From positions 10,925,922 to 10,989,921 of the forward strand of contig OZ023273.1 of NCBI GenBank assembly GCA_964007475.1: DNA of 64,000 nt. Direction: 5' to 3'. Both the position numbers and the translations under genes were made by a program. The notes under the pieces were generated by a model. It did no database searches. It had not been told where the DNA came from and saw nothing but the letters and a program-made list of their open reading frames with translations. Within the stretch, counting starts at the first letter, position 1. Each line of letters begins with the position of its first letter. Origin of the DNA: Hybos culiciformis. Taxonomy: Eukaryota; Arthropoda; Insecta; Diptera; Hybotidae. Shown one piece after another: positions 21,601-36,167 of this stretch.

Positions 21601-24600
21601 AAGAGCCTTATTTTAATAGTCATAAATTGAAATATACACAAGTTTTATTTAAGTATGTATTTTTTTAAAAAATATATATATTATTTTATAATAAATATAG
21701 ATATTTGAAATTTCCACGGGAAAAAATATGGTAAGATATATATATATAAATATATAAATATATATGTATATATTTTTTTGAAGAAGGAAATACTATTTGA
21801 ATTAATCATATCGCTTTTTAAACTGTTTTATCTGTATAACATATATTATGAATTTATGATGTAAGTACATTAACACTATATGTATTGATTTATCAAAGTA
21901 TGAATTATATTTTTTTGGTGAAATCAAAATCACACCTTTATTTCAAAAAAGACATTGATAATGATTATTTTACTTAATGATGAACTAATAGGTTTTAAAT
22001 AATGTATGTAGGAGAATTTCTAGATGGAGGAAAATTGTTTTTTCTGAAAATTATTCTTGATAAATGTTTTTCCTCTATAGGAATTGTTGTAATTGTAATA
22101 TAGAGAGGTGCCTTATATTACATTTATCTTACACTCGAAACACGTTTCCATTATACTCGTTATCAGGCCTCGAATTATTCAAATGCTAGTTCAATTTTGA
22201 AATTTAATTCTCGCTCTATTATCCGTGTTTATCAAACATTAGAAAAAAGATAGGAAATAGTATATATATACATATTTATTTATTAAAATTTTGTGTTTGT
22301 TAAGCTTACTTTGTATTCATTCAATTTTTTGTTTGCATTTTGTTTAAAACGTGCCTTCACAGGCAAACGAGTACACAACATTTGAAAGCGATGATGAAAA
22401 AACTCATAAATAGAGGCTATAAGATTATTTTAAAATTAATGTCATAATGTAAATGAAACTGAACTAATCAAAAATTTTCGAACTGCATGATAAATTAAAA
22501 AACGGTGAAAAAAGTCTTAAAGGTCATTTTTGAAGCTTCAGCTCGAATAAATATTTTTATAATAAAAAAAATAATTCAAAAGTTGTAGATTATTTATTTT
22601 TTTGAATAATGTGATATATAGATCATTTATATTAAAAGCTCGACCTCTCAGTAACTATATGTTTTTTAATGATATGACATAATGCATGTACTTAGTATTC
22701 TTAATAAGTAATCAATGATAAGAAAGTTATGACTGAATTAATATTGAAAAGTCTGACTCGACTGTGAAAATCGCTACCTCGTTATGTCTTATTTTTAGAC
22801 GAAATCTATTCAAAATGACCCAGTAAACTGTTTACAATGTTTCTAATCCCTAGATTTTAAGACACCCCTAAATTTATTTGCAATGTACAGTACATATATA
22901 CATAAAAAATTAAAAATATATCCTGTAAAAATTTGAAAAAAAAACTTACGACTTCGTGATATTTCGATATATTTCTATTAGTAAATCCAGCCCTGACTAA
23001 ATTATATTAATTTTCTAATTTTATGATTAATAATGTCTCAAATTTAAAATAAATTATTATTTAATGATAAAAAACTAAATTTAGAATAGATTTAAATGTT
23101 TCGACAACCGCGTTTAATATAATTTTTCAAGGAAACGAAAGAACTTTGAGCGGTCTGCAGAATAGTATAAAATAAATGAAGATGTGATGAGATATTATAT
23201 AAAAATTAAATGAAGTAAAAGTTGAAATAATGCTATTTGAAAATTTTATCGACTATTTTTTTTTTGTTTTCGCTAAACATAATGTTTATATTTCTTTAAG
23301 AATTAATATTTCAAAATCTGAATAAAATAACAAGAAAATTTTATTCCTTTCAAGCTTAGCTTTTAATATTTTACTTACCAAGTCCTGTACCCATAAAACC
23401 ATTAGCCACCATTGAAATAGGTGCTAAATATTTTAAATTTGGAACATATGATAACAATATCAATGGTACTAATAATAATGCAATTAAAAATCTTATCGAA
23501 ACATCGGTCTCAAAGAAATATTCAATTACTTGTTCAAAATTTTTGGCTACAATCACAGTATAGACCTATGAAATAAAGAAAAAAAAGTTATCTAAAAAAT
23601 TTTAGTACACACATTTTATAATCATAACAGGTATGTATAGTTAGTTGTATATATAATAAATAAAGGTAGGTACTATAAAACTAGTTGATCCTGGATCGAA
23701 CATTTTATTTATTCATTACTTATTTTCGTGGTATTTTGAGGTGAGTCACGATTTGATGTAAGGAGGGAAATTTTATTTTTATTAATTTTTTTATAATTTG
23801 TGGTTTTCACGATTAGTCGCGATCGGATGTATGCCTATGAGTCTATTATTTTTTTATTGTTTTCCGCATATTAATCGTGAGGTAAATTTTGGTTTACTTA
23901 CAATATAATTATTTATAATTCACGGTTTTCATGGATTAGTCGCAATCGGATGTGGCGTATAAAAAAACTAAAATTTTATTCATAGAGTATTATTTAATAT
24001 TCACTCTTAAAATCCTTAAATGATTCATTTCAGCAAAATTAACATACTAAAAACTTTATCTTGAACCTTATATGCTTCTAAGTAACATGTTTTTAATAAT
24101 ATTATGTATACAATTGTATTGATGAAAAATATTATAAGAAATTAATTGAAGTGTAAAAATTGATTCGTTTTTGCGTCTTCAATTTTAATTTTAAAATTTT
24201 CAAACAATAAAAATATATAAAAAAATATTGAATATTATTTATTAATAATAAATTTTTATTATGCAAACAAAACCCTTTTTCGTTTCGATTTCGTTTCAAT
24301 AATAAAAAATAATAGTCATATGGATTAAAACAATAAAAACAAATAATTTACAATACAAAAAATAAATATTAAAAATCATAAGAATTTCGCGCATTTGGTT
24401 TGAAAAAAAAAAAGTTGCCCGTAAATGTGACCGGAAATCTGGCTATAGGTAGGTACTTTGATATTGTGTAAATAAGAGGCATAATTAAAAAATATGTTGT
24501 ATCTTTTAGACATAAAATACTAAAAAATATAACAATTTTTTGTTCCTATAAAATTTAATGTAGTGTGCACCTTTTTGTTTCAAGCAACAGATATTTTGTT

Positions 24601-25592
24601 TATTATAGACTAAACATCTCAATTTTATATGTATCGTGTCAACATTTTTTTAAGTAAAAGAATTAAAGAGTAATCAAGGTACCTATGGAATTATGGGAAT
24701 TTTATATTTATGAAAAAATATAAGGCGCAAATATTAATTTTACATAATAATCATTGATTAAGAATACTAAAAAGTTTATAAGTTGCATACAACTTTTGTA
24801 TTTTTATTTAAAGTGTAAAATGAAATAAAATAATTTCCAATATTGATAATGATCATGTATTTTATTTTGTTTTATTGACACCTTCAAATAAAAATACAAA
24901 AAAAAAATTGTATGAAACTGATAATCTTTTTAGAATTCTAAATCAATGATATAATCTAAATATTTTCCATTTTAATTATTTTCTAATTTTTTTTTGTAAC
25001 CTAGATATTTTCAGCCGAATAATAAAATCAATAAGGTTCTTACATAAATAAATTTTTATTTGTTTTATTTTTAACTTACCGAGCAGGTACCAAAATATGA
25101 TAAAAATAAACAAAATAATATCAAAAATCTTGCTAAGCCGGCAAATTTTCGACCCCACTTGGGTCCATTTATAAATGCAACTTCTGCAACATCGGCAAAA
25201 CTCATTTGTGATCTTCTAACTTTGTTATATAATTTATGTGCTACTTTAACTAAAATATAACTGCAATGGGTGCATATTAATGAAGTTAATATCGTTGAAA
25301 ATACTCCAAGTATAAGTCCAGAATACATAAAAGCAATTGGCATACTTAAAATGCCAGTTCCTAATGATGCTTTCAATAAGTGTGTTAAAGTTTCATTATC
25401 AGTTGTTGGATGTTCAATTTTACGTTCCTTAAGAAAATCATATGATGATGAAATATCAGATGGCAGTGAACCTTTTTCTGTTGCATCAATTCCCTGTTGT
25501 TTTGATTGAATTTTATAAATAATTGCACCACCAGTTTTATCTTTAACTGGTAAAAATGTTTCCAATTCTTGGGGTTCTTTTTTATTAACCAT
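18698..25592 (-). CDS. Proton-coupled amino-acid transporter, SLC36/PAT family
   Basis: Predicted multi-span transporter moving small amino acids with protons at plasma or lysosomal membranes; in flies this family includes pathetic. Coding exons on the minus strand: 25080-25592, 23379-23565, 19381-19493, 18698-19324, total 1440 nt and 479 residues. A soluble N-terminus of about 75 residues is followed by NETLTHLLKASLGTGILSMP, the hallmark first helix of the AAAP fold. Later come SYVPNLKYLAPISM and a long last exon with four or five hydrophobic spans (YGLQFYVCLEI, IAPFMGLIGAFC). The start is the only ATG ahead of the conserved block (MVNKKEPQEL). Introns are long (3.9 and 1.5 kb), and the 3.9 kb one carries foldback elements at 20261-20513 and 20779-20913. 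Substrate specificity cannot be told from sequence; untranslated 5' exons are not excluded. Confidence 0.9.
20261..20513. mobile_element. Foldback MITE (253 bp) in transporter intron
   Basis: Ends are a perfect 28-bp inverted repeat beginning GTATATCGCGATTTCCATAA (20261-20288 and 20486-20513). The arms continue to pair inward through ACGTAC and a block ending TTTTTACTAGA. The unpaired centre is under 100 bp. No coding capacity; the target duplication is unclear. Confidence 0.75.
20779..20913. repeat. Short inverted-repeat element (135 bp)
   Basis: A perfect 23-bp inverted repeat beginning TTTTTGAAAGTGGTATAAGT at 20779-20801 pairs with 20891-20913. The central loop of about 90 bp is anonymous. 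It lies in the same intron as the 253-bp foldback and is unrelated to it. Confidence 0.65.
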
Positions 25593-28500
25593 GTTGTTCG
25601 TAGTTTTTAATTTATAAATAGGTAGGTTAGGTATATTTCGATGTTGTTTTGTTTTTTTTTTTGACTTTGTGCTGAAGTGCGGAAAATATATAATATATAT
25701 CCTGGATTTCCTGCTTATATTACTTTTATCGTTCTATACCTAATTTAATTATATAGATACCTATTTTATTATAAATTTTTATTTTATCAATTTTCTTTTT
25801 TAATTTAATTTATTTTTTTTTATTTAATACTGCACGAACCACATGTGATGTAATTAAGTTAAGAACTGAAATAATTTTAAGATTTTTCATTTATTTTAAA
25901 ATATTTATGTTTTTTTTTTTTTTTTTTACTTTTTTTTCTTACTCTACTAAAAACACTACACCTCTCTGAATTTTTTCTTTTTAATAATAAATATATTTTA
26001 ACCGAAATTTTTTTTTAATTTTTATGTGTGCACTATTGTACTGTTTTCGTTGTACACTAATGATGTAAAATCGAATGAAAATTTCTAATCAAAGAAAAGT
26101 TGGATTTTTTTTTATAAAATGTAACAGGGAGTGCGCGCAAAAAATGAAAAAAACACAACGACAACGTCAGCATAACATGTATCTGTTTTTTGTATGTTTT
26201 TTCAGTTTTTTTTTTTTTATTTTTTGAGATTTTTTTATGATAAAATAAATTAAACTGTTGTCCATGCATATTAATGTAGATGTAGATAGGTATACACAAA
26301 CTATTTGAAATATATTTGTATTATTTATGAATTATGTTTTATGTATGCATATGAAAAAAAAAATTATGTTATAGATATTTGATTCATTGAGGAATAATAT
26401 AGATTTTAAATATTCTATCTTTTATGTTTACTGAATAAAGGTAAAAAAAAAATAATTTTAATTAAAAACAAAATATAAGAATTTCAACTAAATTTTAGAA
26501 ACTGCGTCGCGGCGCGGCTTTCTAGGACATAAAATAACAATAGTTTTTAATTATTATAATTTTTATATCATCGCACTATAAATAATATAAAAATTATGAA
26601 TGCAATCATAATTTTTATATTATTTTCTATCAATGGAATAAAATGTAATTTGGTTTATTAGAAAAATAATTTTAAAAAGTTTCATTTTCAACGTTCTTAA
26701 TTTTAAAGTATATGAAGCAAAAACAACTGTTTTTTTGATTGTTTTATTTTATTTTATATTTTAATTTTAAATACATAAATGTATTAAAATTACAAATGTA
26801 AGTTCTCTCGGTATCTTGATCATTAGGCACTATTTTGATTGTTTTAATAATAGAAAAAAAATATAAATTTTAAATCTTTTATCCAAATTCAAGCCATAAT
26901 AATAATAGCATATTAATAAAATTATATTTTATTATTTAAAATTTTGTCAAAAATTGCTTATATTTAATCAATAGAAATAAAATTAATTTTAACATGATTT
27001 AAATTGACAACGCTATTCAGAAAAATTTAAATTGACATTCAGACAAATATTTACCATTTTTTATTCCATAGTTTGTTTGATGATGCAATAAGCATTAAAA
27101 AACTATCATGCAGAAAAATTGGTAAAAATATCTTAACGTAGTTCGTGGTATAGTACAAATGTCAATAATGGTGGCACACCACAGAACAGATAGACTACTA
27201 AACCAAATTTCGTGAATATTTTTATGTTTACGTCAATCAATGATAGTCTGTCGTCAAAGTTAGCTAATGCATTAAGGGATTTTCCAAAACTACATTTTTA
27301 GTAAAGTATATAAATAGGAATATTAAAATTATTTCTAAGTAGTACCTATCTATATTATTTTTGCATTATAAATACCACAATATTTTATGCATATAATTTG
27401 TGTCTCATAAATTTACGTGTATGTTTACTAAGTAGATTTAGAATTTCCAATATAATAATATGATTAACTAAACTTACTAATGTTTTTTATAAAGTCTAAC
27501 CATGTCGATAGATGAATGACATAATGTTTCCCAGTAATATTTTACTGATAAAATTTATTAATAATTCTGCACTTTATAATCGACTGATGTAGGTATTATT
27601 CAAGGCAATTGTATTTAGACAATTATCTTTCAATCAAGTTTATGATTTTGGTCGATTATGCTAAATATAAGAGGAAATTGGACGAAATAAATGATATACA
27701 TAGGTATTAACTTTGATTTGTTGATATTTTTTTTAATAAAATACTTCAAAATTTTGATTATTTTTATTTGAAAAAAAAAGTTTCTCTGTGTAAATATATC
27801 GGTCTTGAAAAGTAATTAAAAAAATACTATATAATTTTTGCTTCTACTTATCTAACTTGTTTTCATAATAATTGAAACCCCTTATTATTTTCTTAGCAAA
27901 AGATTGTTAACAATTCACTACAATAATTTCATTATTTAGATTCAGAAAAACAAAAAAGATTATTTTATTAAAAATTTAGTTAGTCAACATGAGTGGTCAA
28001 CATATTCATAGTGCAAGTATCACGTAAGAAATAAGATGACAAAAATATTTAAGAATTACTTTTGGTATACTATATATATATATGAATGCATAATATAATA
28101 TTGTAAAAATAATGGAAATAGGGTCATCAGTTCGAGAAAGAAAACTTCTTGCTCCTAATTTTTAAACAATCATTCCCATATTTAAAATGTGATAGTTGAA
28201 AATTTGATAGCCACAAAATTATACAAGAAGAAATGGAATCCAGAAAATAAATAAAATATTTAAACACTTAATTGAATTCTTTTGAAATACATTATCTGAA
28301 TCGACAATAATTATAATAAATATTTATAAAATGAATAAAGCCTGTAAACCTTATAAGCATGATCGGTTGTGTAAGCAGTTTCAAAAATAATTCGAAAAAA
28401 AAATATTAAAAAATACTCTTTGAGATATGTATATTTTGTTTATAATATTTTAACAATATCTATAATGTTTATATTACAAAATACCGAAAATAAAATATAT

Positions 28501-31500
28501 AATAAGTCTCAGACGTGAGATTATCAGCACTAGATTAATATGTATTCTATGTTTATTTTCTTAAGTAAAAGTGTAAATTATCAAGGTCATGAAATTAAAT
28601 ACTGTTGAAGTTATTTCAAACCGGTTGATTTATTTATAAAATAAATAATTTGGTAATTTTCAATAGGAGCATTTATATCGAAGGGTCGAAGGATACTTTT
28701 TTTTTAGTTTAGGTATATTATACAAATACATATAATATTACGTATGTATATTAAGCATAAATCCTACTTTTAATAATTTTATCTAATATGAAAAATAAAT
28801 GTGTATTGTGAGTGGCTTACTACAAAAAAGTCTTTTTGAATTATTTAAACAATTTTATTTCTCATTTCTCTTATAATTTTTCAGTTTCAAACTACTACAT
28901 ACTATCTTTAAAATTCACAAGAATTATTAAATTGAAACTTATGAACCTAACTATTTATATGTACAAGTTATACTATATTATGTCTTTTTTATATCAGTAT
29001 GTATTTATATGTAATATGTATTTTATATGTATTTTATTTTTAGGAAAAATTTTAAATATATAGAAAACCTTTAAAATTTGTTTTTTCCTAACCATATTTA
29101 TTAAAATACATGTAATTCATTATTAAATTTCATACTTTGTCTATAATATAACACTTTACTATATAACTATCTATAAGTCTATAACTATGAACTGATAACT
29201 GAAGGATTTTCGATTTTAAAATAATTGTTGAAAAATGAAGATATATTTTATTTATATTTTCATACATTTTTCAATTCGAGAACATTTTGTCATATAATTT
29301 ATTATTTATAATACAATATTATTATAAGCAAATAATACGAATACAACTAAGAAATATTTATTGAAATATTAGCTTACGAGGGTTTATTGTTTATTGAGAG
29401 ATATTATTATTTTAGACATAATTTAACAAAGCTGCTGCAGTTGCTAAGAGTAAGTATGCAAGCTGTGCTGAAAATAATCGCGCACTTATTTAACACAAAG
29501 AAATTCACATTATTTCCAGCTGAAAACCTTTTCCAAACCATAATATTGAATTTTTTTCCCTGATCTTCGTCGGTGTCATCGATCATAGTGAATTTTCTAA
29601 TTTATATAAAACATTTTAATATATTATATATATATATATACATATATTTTTATATTATATTATATACATATTTATAAAAAAATTTATCGTGGGTTTTATG
29701 AAAAACATGAAATTTTTCTTTCGAAAATTTGAATTGATGCTATAATGTTGACCGACCATATTTTAGTTTATTTTAAAATGCAGACATCCAACACTATCAA
29801 AAATTTATTGCTCGCATTCGTGTCGTCGTAATTCCTCATAAGTAGGTATTTAATTTTTCAATATCTCTCACATAAAAACAAATAAAAAAAAAATTTTTGA
29901 ACACGTGGGAAAAATAATTGAAGAAAAATGACTACGCAAGTATAAAATTCAATAACCTTAGTTTACGTAAAATTGAATGAAAATATAATTAAGCGAATTT
30001 TATTTTATATATATTTTTTTTTAAATTCAAATTACTTTTATTTTTAATTATAGAATGATCAAAGAATTTTCGAATTTGAAAAAAAATCGTATGTACTTTT
30101 TTGTTGTCATATATTCGTAATTTATCGTCTTACATTGAGAGATACAAAGATACAATTTAAGACATGTATGTATTTGTATCTGTATCTAGTTTGTTTATAA
30201 TCACGAAAAAAAAAATCAATTTATTAAAATGTATCTACATTTCTCATGCTCTTTTTATTATGAAAACTAATATATGTACATAAATCAAAACGGCGAATAT
30301 TTTTTTTAAATTATTTATATTTTTGAGTAAAATTTGAACACTGTAATAGGAAAATTTAAAACATATAGAATTGTATGAAAATTAAAAGTATAGAATAGAT
30401 TCTCATATTTATGTATAAAGAAAGTTAGAAAGATAAGATAACAATTCAAACAACTTGCTCCTTCTTTCTAAAAACCTACCTCAAAAATATTTAGATTGCC
30501 TATAAACAATTAGTTTCTGTTTTGGTTAAGAAAATAAAAAGTATAAGTTTCTTAATATTAGGATTGCCTTAAGAAATGAATTGATATGTATTTTTAAAAA
30601 TTTTAAGTTGTAAGAAAGGACAGACAATTTTGTATCTTGCAAAAGGGTTAGTTTTTCTCGTAGTCCTTTCTGTATATGGGCTATGCATGCACTTGAACCG
30701 TAAGTTTAGTTTTATGCATTATTTATTTTTCTGGATTTTATTATGTTTTTTTTTTTGTTATTATAAGATTTATACAGTATAGGTTTAGGTATATAGTTTT
30801 TTTTAATTTTATTGTTTTGTCCTAGTTTAATATTTTTTCAATTAAAAAAAAAATTGTAATTTAAAGAAAAATTCACAAGTTTAATAAATAAATCAATATT
30901 AAATCAAAATCAATAATCATTTTTCAAAAACAATTTTTGCGAATTAATATATTTTATTTCAATTGATGTAGGGGTTAAAAAAGAACGAACTAATAATGTC
31001 TTATTTATTATCAAACTTTTTTATTTTCTAATTAAAATGTTTTTTTTTAAATCCACTTTCTTTAAATTTGAGAAAAAAATGTCATTAACAATTATTATAA
31101 TAGGAAGGTGTATTGTACAGTACATTTTGTTTAAAGAACAGCTCAATAGGCGTTGTTTCGAAATGTGGAATTCATATATCGTTAAACTCAAATTTTTGGT
31201 TACCTCTGCAAGACTAAAACGAATAAAATCCTGATTTTATAACTTAATCAAGATTACACGATACTTCTTAAAGTGGGGGGTTGGGAACATTGGTAAACAT
31301 TTAGTTAAAATCCCTAAAACTAAAAACTATTGTGCTCAAGAATCCAAAATCTCCCAAACTAAATTAAATAAATATGTACGGCTTGTCTTCAGCCTGACTG
31401 TTTGCATTATGCTTACTTGATTACTTTTATATTACATGTATTTTAAATATTAAAATAATAAACGGTCTGAATCTCATCTGTCGTTGATTTCTATAATGAC

Positions 31501-32859
31501 TGGTTTGGTATTGTGTCTAACAATACTAGACATAAAGTAATTAAGAAAAATTATAGGAACTGCTTTCTTTGTCAAGAGAGAAAAAATTAGATTATTTTCT
31601 ATAAAAAAAACGTTATCCTAACAATCAGTTAATTTTAATAATGTATGCTAATGATGCAATTTTAATATATAGTGAACAAACGTTGGAAGATCTATTTTTT
31701 TCTATGCAAAATGACTTGTTAGTGATGGATTTTTTAAAAATCATTGAATGAAAATGAATTTAACTAAAACTAAATTTATGTTTCTGAAGGTTCATGTACC
31801 GGTCGCATTCAATCTTAAAATAAATAATGAAAACATTGAGGAAGTAACTTGTATTAAAATTATCTTGGACTTTAAATTGATAAAAATTCGAAATGGAAAT
31901 CAGGGCTTAAAAAAAAATAGTTGCAGCATTATACAGGCAGAAAAGGGTCTTCTCGAAATCTACTCTTTTAAAAATATATTTTACTCACAATAAGAGTGTT
32001 CCAATTTGGTCCAATATTATGATTGCAATTTGATCCAATATTCCAGGTTAGATTTGCACGAAGTAAGAACAAAGCTCTTAGGGCAGTAAATAATTTTTCC
32101 TATTGGTCATCATTGTATGTTAATTAAAAAAATCTTCTAATTGAAAAATTATATAAATATGAACCGATTATTCTAATCACAAGGTTAAAAATAAATGAAT
32201 AAAGTCAGGAATAGCATTTCATCTAGTTTCTGATTATCATTTCCACTGAACACTGTTTCAAATAATTTCTCGCATTCTGATCTGTATCAAGGAATCTTAA
32301 ATTTCCTTGCCCTACCTACTCCAAAATGTCAACCAGTTTGAACCATTTAAGAAAGGTCTTGATAAATTTTTGCAATAATGTATAAAACTATAGCTTTTGA
32401 TTTTCTTTTATAGAATTTAAAGTAATATTATTGACTTTTAGCTTTTTTTTGTAGTTTTATGTTTAAATTTAAAATTCCTAAAGTAATTTTTAATAATCAC
32501 AATTTTTTGTTTTAGTTTTTAATTTTAAGTAGATAAAGATAAAAATTTATAATCTTTTTGGATTTTATTTTCTATTTTGTTTTTTTTTAATTTTTCTTTT
32601 TTTTCAACCAGCGTTGCTTATTGTATAGATAAGTTTGGAAAGTAAACTTCAATTCAATACAAGTTGTTACTTTTGGAATAGTTATAATAAAATAATAATA
32701 AAAAAAACAAAGTATTTACTTTTCTTGCAAAAATGAATAACAGCTACGTATATAAGAACAAAAGGATTATAAATAATATATGAGTTCATGAAATTGTAAA
32801 TATTTGATTTGTAAGTATCAAAAATAGTTTATTGTAATCCTTATAAAATAAAATACAAA
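25593..32859. other. Gene-poor AT-rich region upstream of the transporter
   Basis: About 7.3 kb with long A/T runs and TATA microsatellites (for example near 28073 and 29625). I found no exon chain. An isolated ATG with a short frame and a GTAAGA donor at 27990-28025 has no visible partner exon. The only recognisable content is the decayed LINE reverse transcriptase at 31640-32400. It may hold 5' regulatory sequence or untranslated exons of the transporter gene. Confidence 0.5.
31640..32400 (+). mobile_element. Decayed non-LTR retrotransposon reverse transcriptase fragment
   Basis: Translation at 31640 gives MYANDAILIYSEQTLEDL, matching the reverse-transcriptase catalytic box (YADD, here YAND) with the usual following residues. 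After a stop the frame resumes with MNLTKTKFMFL, the usual KTK-M-F box of Jockey-like and related LINEs. Near 32050 a further frame reads ARSKNKALRAVNNF, like the end of the thumb region. Stops, the YADD change and frameshifts show it is dead. The clade cannot be fixed. Confidence 0.65.
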
Positions 32860-35800
32860 TCAAAGTTGATTCTCATCTATTTTATCAATAACCTGTTTCA
32901 GACAATCTTTGGTAGAAACTTTATTTAAGTCGCAAATTTTTGTTAAATCCATTTCTGAAATTTTTTCAATCATATCTTTAATCTTTTCAGCTTTTATAAT
33001 TTGTTTAACTGCATCTTTGACACTTAATTTTGATTTTGAGTCATCTTTCTGTTTCCCTTGCACATGATCCTCTGAACTTTCAGTCTCTACAGTAAATTCA
33101 TTTTCGATTTCCAAACCTTTAGCGAGATAATGTTGTTCAATGATTTCTTTTAGTTTATTCTTTGTTGTTTTAACCATCTTTTTGTTTTTTCTTAATGCCA
33201 AGTTACGAAGTTCTAAAAAGTTTATTTCTCGCTCTCTCGGTAAAATCGGACTCCCATTTGATGAATCCTGCATTGGTGTTTCTTCTTCTGGTGATTTATT
33301 GTTTGCGTACTCATCTTTATGAACCTTAATTTCTTGATCATAAGATTCGGTTGATAATTTTGACTCAGTAAATTGTTGTCTTTTTGGTTGTGAAGGAAAA
33401 TTTTTTAATTTTTCAAAATCATGCTCATTTTCTTCCGATATTTGAATGCTATCATCATCATCTACGAAATATTTGGTTGTTAATAAACTTTCATTCAGTG
33501 CAGTTTCCTGATGTACTGATTGAAATTGATTCAAATCTTTATGTCTGTTTTCGCCAAATTTATCATGCTCAAAATTTATATTTTTACCTTCTGAAGATAA
33601 TTGTATTTGGGATAGAACTTCTTGCGCGATTTCCTCAGACTTATCAGTTTTTAAATTTTCTACTACTGGAAGTTCTCGTTTCTGTCTTATTTTTTCAAAT
33701 CGTTTCTTCATCAATGCAACGCATGGCTTTGTTTTAATTTTAACAGGCAAAACGGAATTGTATTGCATACCAATATTACTGAAGCATTCTATAAATTCTA
33801 AAGCTTCATAGTTTTCAACCAAGTATGCCCAATCAGGAGAAGTTTTGTGCCTCGCCTCTACTAAAAGATGTGAAAATTCAAATAACTCTGGATCTGCTAG
33901 GCTTAAGTTTTCTTTTTTGTTGTATCTAAAAAAAAATGGGACAAAAGATTGAACAGAATTTATTATTTACTAAAAAGTTTGTAATGAAAGTGAAAAAAAT
34001 TGTAAAAAACATACATTCGTACATACATACATTCATTATTACATACATACATTTGTAATTTATTATTATGATGTAAAAGATAGATTTTAGATTGATTCTA
34101 GCTTTTCCACATAAAGCTTATTTTTTTACATTATAAAGTTTAAATTAAAAGTTGTAAAGGTTAAAAGATATTAATTTTTTAATATATAATTCAAATAATA
34201 TTTTAGTGAAAAAACACTAACTTCCAATCTTGTCTAATTTCCATGAATCTGGAAACTCCACTTTGTGCAGCTAAATTTGATATATGAACAGATACATTTG
34301 TTTCCGACCAAGCTAAACGATGAAGCCGAGATAAAGCAACTCCTCCTGGATAGTTTGTACTTGATACAACCAATAGGAACAATGTTAAAAATAAATTGAA
34401 TATTAAATGCCCACAACTAGCTAATGTTAACAATCCTTGCCACAATGATTTTTTTCTATTTATCCAAATTCTCTGGCATGCACATGCCACGGATATATTT
34501 AATAGTGGTATCACATAAATAATAAATCTTAATTCCTTATGAGGTAGGAATGAATAAATAAATACAAAAGTTAAAGCTGCCACTCCAATTGACCGGGAAC
34601 GTAACTCCCAATAAAAACCTAATGGTAAAAATATTAACGAAAATCCCATTGATCGCGGAATGGCTGAGTAGAAATACCATAAAAATGGAGAAGTTCCCCA
34701 ATCTGAACTTTTATTTAAAATTGTGTTAAAATAAAAAACACTTCCTTCAGGCCAAATTAATTTTCCCCAAAAATATGAATCTACAATTATGGTAGACGTT
34801 AAAATAGCAACACCAGCAGGAACTGCTACCTTAAGAAACCTAAAAAACAATTAATTATTCAGCTTTGTTTAATGATAGATAGATAAATTTAATACTATTT
34901 ACTCATTTATAGTAATTCTTTTTAAGGAAAAGTCCGATGCCAAAAATAATCCCAATAAAATGGCCAACTCAAATCTGAAAACCAATATTGCAACACCTGA
35001 TAGCCATATGAATTTAGTAAACTCCGAATTGAGCCAACAAGAAACTGCATTTAATGCTTTAAAATATAAAAATTATTTTAGATATATAAGAAACAAACTG
35101 AAAAGCAAAAAAAAACAATTATAAAATGAATATGATTATGAAATTTTACATGATTCTAATCAGCATAATAATAATCTAATTCATATTTTTTTTAATACTA
35201 GTGGTATTTACCAAGGGGTAATGCCATTATATTTGGTAATGGACGACTCATATAAAACATAAAATGAAATTGGGATACCGTAATTAACGTGTACCACACA
35301 GCAACAATAGGACCAAATTTTTTTTCAACCACTAATCTCAAATTTTCCCACGATGCAGCTACACAACCAGCCAGCACCATTCGAACTACAATGAAAAATT
35401 AATAAAGTTTGTAGGAATAAAAAGGAAATTAATAGAATGTTTTTCTTTACCTACATATTGTGACCAGAATTTTTGTATTTCTAAATACTCGAACAAAATA
35501 ACAAATGGACTAGAAAAAATCGATATAAAAAGTGGTCCCATAAATGTTCGTGGAACTACTCCAGGGAATTCATTATGATCATACTAAAAAGAAAAAAAAT
35601 GTAAATACCTTATATAAATTTTTTTTTTTTATTTTAACTATTAATTTTCATTTTAACAATTTTCTTGACTAGTTCTAGTTTATAATTTGTTTTTTTTTTT
35701 GCGACCAAAGATAGTTAAGTATAATTCTTCGAAATTGAAACTTATTTCTTTAACATTTATAAATATTTTCAAAAATTTCGATTCAATATCTTCAGGGTAA

Positions 35801-36167
35801 ATAGGTATTGAATCACAAACAATCTGTACCCTACTCCTACCTAGGCTACTTATTACTTTTGTCGTGAATTTTCTTTAATGACATTCAATTGCCTACCTTT
35901 TAAATAAATAATTTGGTTAAAAAATTAAGTTAAAAATAAATTACCTCAGAGATATTTCGGCGTAAATACAGAATGTCGTGCATAGCCTGAAGATTGAAAC
36001 TTTCCTAAAAAAAAAATAATTTTTTTTTTTTTTTTAAATACTTAATATAATATTAAGAATAAGAGTTCATCCAATTCTATATATGTAATGTAGGTACTTA
36101 CCTCGACTTTGGTGAAAGGCGTGTAAAGTAAATGAACTAGAGCGGTAAAAAAAACAATTAATCCCAT
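32860..36167 (-). CDS. ALG12: Alpha-1,6-mannosyltransferase ALG12 with a long C-terminal extension
   Basis: GT22-family ER enzyme adding the eighth mannose to the lipid-linked oligosaccharide from dolichol-phosphate-mannose. Minus-strand exons: 36102-36167, 35945-36004, 35451-35583, 35212-35385, 34903-35056, 34222-34839, 32860-33925; total 2271 nt, 756 residues. Family marks: [12 protein letters not shown] after the first span, [13 protein letters not shown] (GT-C acidic loop), [30 protein letters not shown], and HKELRF. The enzyme normally ends near residue 490. Here about 280 further residues are highly charged, without membrane spans and predicted partly coiled-coil (ending [23 protein letters not shown]...). 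I recall a shorter extension in fly ALG12, so it may be a dipteran trait; function unknown. Start chosen as the ATG giving an immediate hydrophobic helix. Confidence 0.93.

Noticed and set aside
23371..23556. Separate small membrane protein
   Set aside because: It is the second coding exon of the SLC36-like transporter; phases match its neighbours.
27985..28030. Short first exon (ATGAGTGGTCAACATATTC with a GTAAGA donor)
   Set aside because: No downstream plus-strand exon with matching phase could be found within several kilobases.
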